Program-made: the position numbers and the translations under genes
In this document: positions 6,967 through 8,124 of the stretch, in pieces
Position numbering within the stretch: the stretch's first letter is position 1
How the letters are laid out: each line of letters starts with the position of its first letter
DNA from: Leptolyngbya sp. SIO4C5
GTDB lineage: Bacteria; Cyanobacteriota; Cyanobacteriia; Phormidesmidales; Phormidesmidaceae
Assembly: GCA_010671965.1 (NCBI GenBank)
Contig: JAAHIC010000163.1
Location: forward strand, 1 to 8,124
DNA length: 8,124 bases
Reading direction: 5' to 3'
The notes under the pieces: generated by a model
What the model was told of the DNA's origin: nothing
Databases searched by the model: none
What the model saw: the letters and a program-made list of their open reading frames with translations, nothing else

Positions 6967-7080
6967 TACAGCAGGATAGTGGGAAAAACCAACTTTGAAG
7001 ATGACCGCTTGGAGAATCAGCTCAGCTACCTTCTAGGGCAGAAGAAGCAGCTAGAGGATGCCATCCTTAACGATCTATAG
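6949..7080 (+). CDS. Possible small protein with coiled-coil character (43 residues)
   Basis: An open frame runs from ATG at 6949 to TAG at 7078-7080. A GTG at 6979 would give 33 residues. The second half, LENQLSYLLGQKKQLEDAIL, has regularly spaced leucines and charged residues, as in a short amphipathic helix or coiled coil, and 20 of the last 33 codons end in G or C, like the neighbouring genes. Against it: neither start has a well-placed ribosome site (AGGA is only two bases from the GTG), the ATG version overlaps the 5' end of hisD head-on by 18 bases, and the length is within what chance allows. I do not recognise a family. If it is real, it would lie about 90 bases upstream of rpsT on the same strand. 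Confidence 0.3.
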   Translation: MNNSQHYSRIVGKTNFEDDRLENQLSYLLGQKKQLEDAILNDL

Positions 7081-7125
7081 CTTAGCGCGAATTTTCGTTG
7101 CGGCATAACATAAGCCCAATAGAAG

Positions 7126-7134
7126 TGCTATGAT
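7126..7134 (+). promoter_or_regulatory. Extended -10 promoter element for rpsT
   Basis: TGCTATGAT (7126-7134) combines the extended -10 TG with TATGAT, five of six matches to the -10 consensus. This could offset the absence of a good -35 hexamer (7106-7111 is TAACAT). Transcription would start near 7141, giving a leader of about 33 bases with the ribosome site AGGG at 7164-7167, six bases before the GTG start of rpsT. Confidence 0.5.
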
Positions 7135-7173
7135 TATTTATCCAGTGATAATCTCATTAGACTAGGGCTGACT

Positions 7174-7473
7174 GTGGCAAATATTAAATCTGCGATTAAG
7201 CGTATTCAAATTGCAGAGCGTAATCGTCTGCACAACAAATCTTATAAATCTGCGGTGAAGACTTTGACCAAGCGATATCTCGCTGCGGTTGATGACTATG
7301 CGGCTAATCCGTCTGCTGAAAACATGCAGGCTGCTCAGGAACGACTGGCAGCGGTGTACAGCAAGATTGATAAAACTGTTAAGCGGGGAATTTTGCATCC
7401 CAACGCTGGTGCCCGCCGTAAGTCGCGGTTGGCTCACGCACTCAAGCGGCATGAGCAGCCCGTTGCTTCTTAG
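7174..7473 (+). CDS. rpsT: 30S ribosomal protein S20
   Basis: The 99-residue, strongly basic protein begins [20 protein letters not shown], the standard S20 opening, where residues contact 16S rRNA. The mid-part ([15 protein letters not shown]) and the tail motif [21 protein letters not shown] are also typical. S20 binds 16S rRNA early in 30S assembly. The start is GTG at 7174, preceded by AGGG at a six-base spacing; a non-ATG start fits the family, where translation of S20 is often limited by a weak start codon. It is divergent from hisD, and tatD follows 50 bases downstream on the same strand. The only hairpin between them is CCGC/GCGG (7480-7494), too weak to be a clear terminator, so co-transcription with tatD is likely. 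Confidence 0.97.
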   Translation: MANIKSAIKRIQIAERNRLHNKSYKSAVKTLTKRYLAAVDDYAANPSAENMQAAQERLAAVYSKIDKTVKRGILHPNAGARRKSRLAHALKRHEQPVAS

Positions 7474-7523
7474 AGGATGCCGCTAATTTCGCGGTCTTCT
7501 CCTGAAGCAGTGAGCTGGTCAAT

Positions 7524-8111
7524 ATGCCACTAATTGATACACACGTCCATATTAATTTCGACTCTTTTCAAGCAGATCTAGATGAGGTTGCTGCAGCTTG
7601 GCGACAGGCGGGCGTAGTCCATCTAGTTCATTCATGTGTTGAGCCAGATGAGTTTCCGGGCATCCAGGCGATCGCCAATCGCTTCCCGGAGATTTCTTTT
7701 GCGGTCGGGCTGCATCCGCTAGATATGGACAAGTGGGATGCAGCTATGCCTGAGCGGATCAAAACCCTGGCTGAGTCGGATGAACGAGTCGTGGCCATTG
7801 GCGAGATTGGACTTGACTTTTACAAAGCTGAGGATCGGGAGGTGCAAGAAACCGCGCTGTGGGCACAACTCCAAGTTGCTAAGGCGCTCAGCTTACCCGT
7901 TATTATTCACTGCCGAGAAGCGGCTGAGCCTATGGTTCGGCTGCTGCAGCGGTTTTGGCAGGAAATCGGCCCCGTTAAGGGTGTAATGCACTGTTGGTCA
8001 GGAACGCCAGTAGAAACCCAGTGGTTTCTAGATTTGGGCTTTTATATTAGCTTTAGCGGCATTCTTAAAGGTAACAATGCCGCTAAAGCTAATATAAAAG
8101 CCCAAATCTAG
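7524..8111 (+). CDS. tatD: TatD-family metal-dependent hydrolase / 3'-5' DNase (3' end broken at window edge)
   Basis: TatD proteins are cytosolic TIM-barrel hydrolases with two metals and 3'-5' exonuclease activity in characterised members. Visible ligands are H7 and H9 (DTHVHINFD), E94 ([10 protein letters not shown]), H129 (PVIIHCREA) and H156 (GVMHCWSG); H64 (VGLHP) is a conserved family position. The family is usually about 255-265 residues, and the expected Asp in the ETDSPYLAP motif is absent because the gene is cut. The sequence is trustworthy only to I180 (base 8063). Residues 181-195 ([15 protein letters not shown]) and the TAG at 8109-8111 arise from the terminal inverted repeat, so this is not a real C-terminus. 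Its closest relatives appear to be YcfH-like, judging by FYISFSGI. It lies 50 bases behind rpsT; rpoB is the gene expected next in cyanobacteria. Confidence 0.9.
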   Translation: MPLIDTHVHINFDSFQADLDEVAAAWRQAGVVHLVHSCVEPDEFPGIQAIANRFPEISFAVGLHPLDMDKWDAAMPERIKTLAESDERVVAIGEIGLDFYKAEDREVQETALWAQLQVAKALSLPVIIHCREAAEPMVRLLQRFWQEIGPVKGVMHCWSGTPVETQWFLDLGFYISFSGILKGNNAAKANIKAQI

Positions 8112-8124
8112 AAACCACTGGGTT
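8015..8124. repeat. Perfect 49-base inverted repeat with 12-base spacer at the window end (probable fold-back artefact)
   Basis: Bases 8015-8063 are exactly the reverse complement of 8076-8124 (49 of 49), separated by CTTAAAGGTAAC (8064-8075). The right arm stops exactly at the window end, so the palindrome may have been cut. The left arm is ordinary tatD coding sequence. Reading the spacer in the opposite orientation (GTTACCTTTAAG) turns the protein from SGI-LKGN-NA into SGI-VTFK-NA, the motif conserved in TatD proteins. The natural gene thus probably contains the small inverted repeat GGCATT...AATGCC, at which a strand folded back on itself. Confidence 0.9.

Larger units (their letters stand above)
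398..7675. repeat. Dispersed HIP1 palindromes (GCGATCGC), 12 copies
   Basis: Copies of the octamer GCGATCGC start at 398, 491, 549, 2117, 2850, 3377, 3451, 3514, 3854, 4923, 6383 and 7668. One per about 680 bases is far above the roughly one per 65 kb expected for a random octamer. HIP1 is characteristic of many cyanobacteria, and its over-representation identifies the phylum here. Ten copies lie in coding regions (three within 145 bases of pgeF, three in the thioesterase gene) and two in intergenic DNA (3854 and 4923). Confidence 0.95.

Noticed and set aside
7480..7494. Hairpin CCGC/GCGG after rpsT as a terminator
   Set aside because: There are only four strong pairs, a seven-base loop and no U-tract; tatD follows closely on the same strand.
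8015..8124. Terminal palindrome as a strong intrinsic terminator, hairpin telomere or invertible switch
   Set aside because: It lies inside the conserved part of tatD, the arms are exact copies of coding sequence, and the flipped spacer restores the gene, all pointing to a fold-back artefact.
1..8124. CRISPR arrays, tRNA or rRNA genes, insertion sequences, toxin-antitoxin or defence genes
   Set aside because: No spaced direct repeats, cloverleaf sequences, transposase motifs or defence domains were seen. All long frames are housekeeping genes, so no new system is claimed.

Overview
The window is chromosomal DNA from a cyanobacterium. The palindrome GCGATCGC (HIP1) occurs 12 times in 8.1 kb, and the gene set is typical of the phylum: a DHNA-CoA thioesterase for phylloquinone, a monofunctional biotin ligase, Hsp33, and an rpsT-tatD pair that in cyanobacteria usually sits next to rpoB. 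By eye the base composition is slightly above 50% GC. Together with the protein sequences this suggests a Leptolyngbya/Phormidesmis-like filamentous lineage, but I cannot fix the genus.

Layout, left to right. The left edge cuts a forward hisIE gene, of which only the C-terminal phosphoribosyl-ATP pyrophosphatase domain remains (1-231). It converges on a reverse-strand group in the order birA (2916-2098), secreted M23 peptidase (2043-709), DHNA-CoA hydrolase (709-290). This group looks like one transcription unit: there is a 54-base gap after birA, and the last two genes share one base (TAGTG). Divergent from birA is pgeF/yfiH (3046-3843). It converges on hslO (4829-3924). Divergent from hslO is a small conserved protein that may have an SRPBCC fold (5033-5428). 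It converges on hisD (6966-5617). Divergent from hisD is rpsT (7174-7473), followed by tatD (from 7524), which is cut by the right edge. A short possible gene (6949-7080) lies between hisD and rpsT.

Functionally this is housekeeping DNA: histidine synthesis (hisIE, hisD), cofactor supply (biotinylation of acetyl-CoA carboxylase; naphthoquinone for photosystem I), cell-wall hydrolysis, oxidative-stress chaperoning, purine nucleoside salvage or surveillance, and the ribosome. I see no mobile element, CRISPR array, tRNA, rRNA or defence system, and no credible new biological system.

The one striking signal is at the extreme right. A perfect 49+49 base inverted repeat (8015-8063 and 8076-8124) with a 12-base spacer ends exactly at the window edge and breaks tatD. 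Flipping only the spacer restores the conserved TatD motif SGIVTFKNA. The end is therefore best explained as a fold-back chimera at a contig end, and sequence after 8063 should not be trusted.
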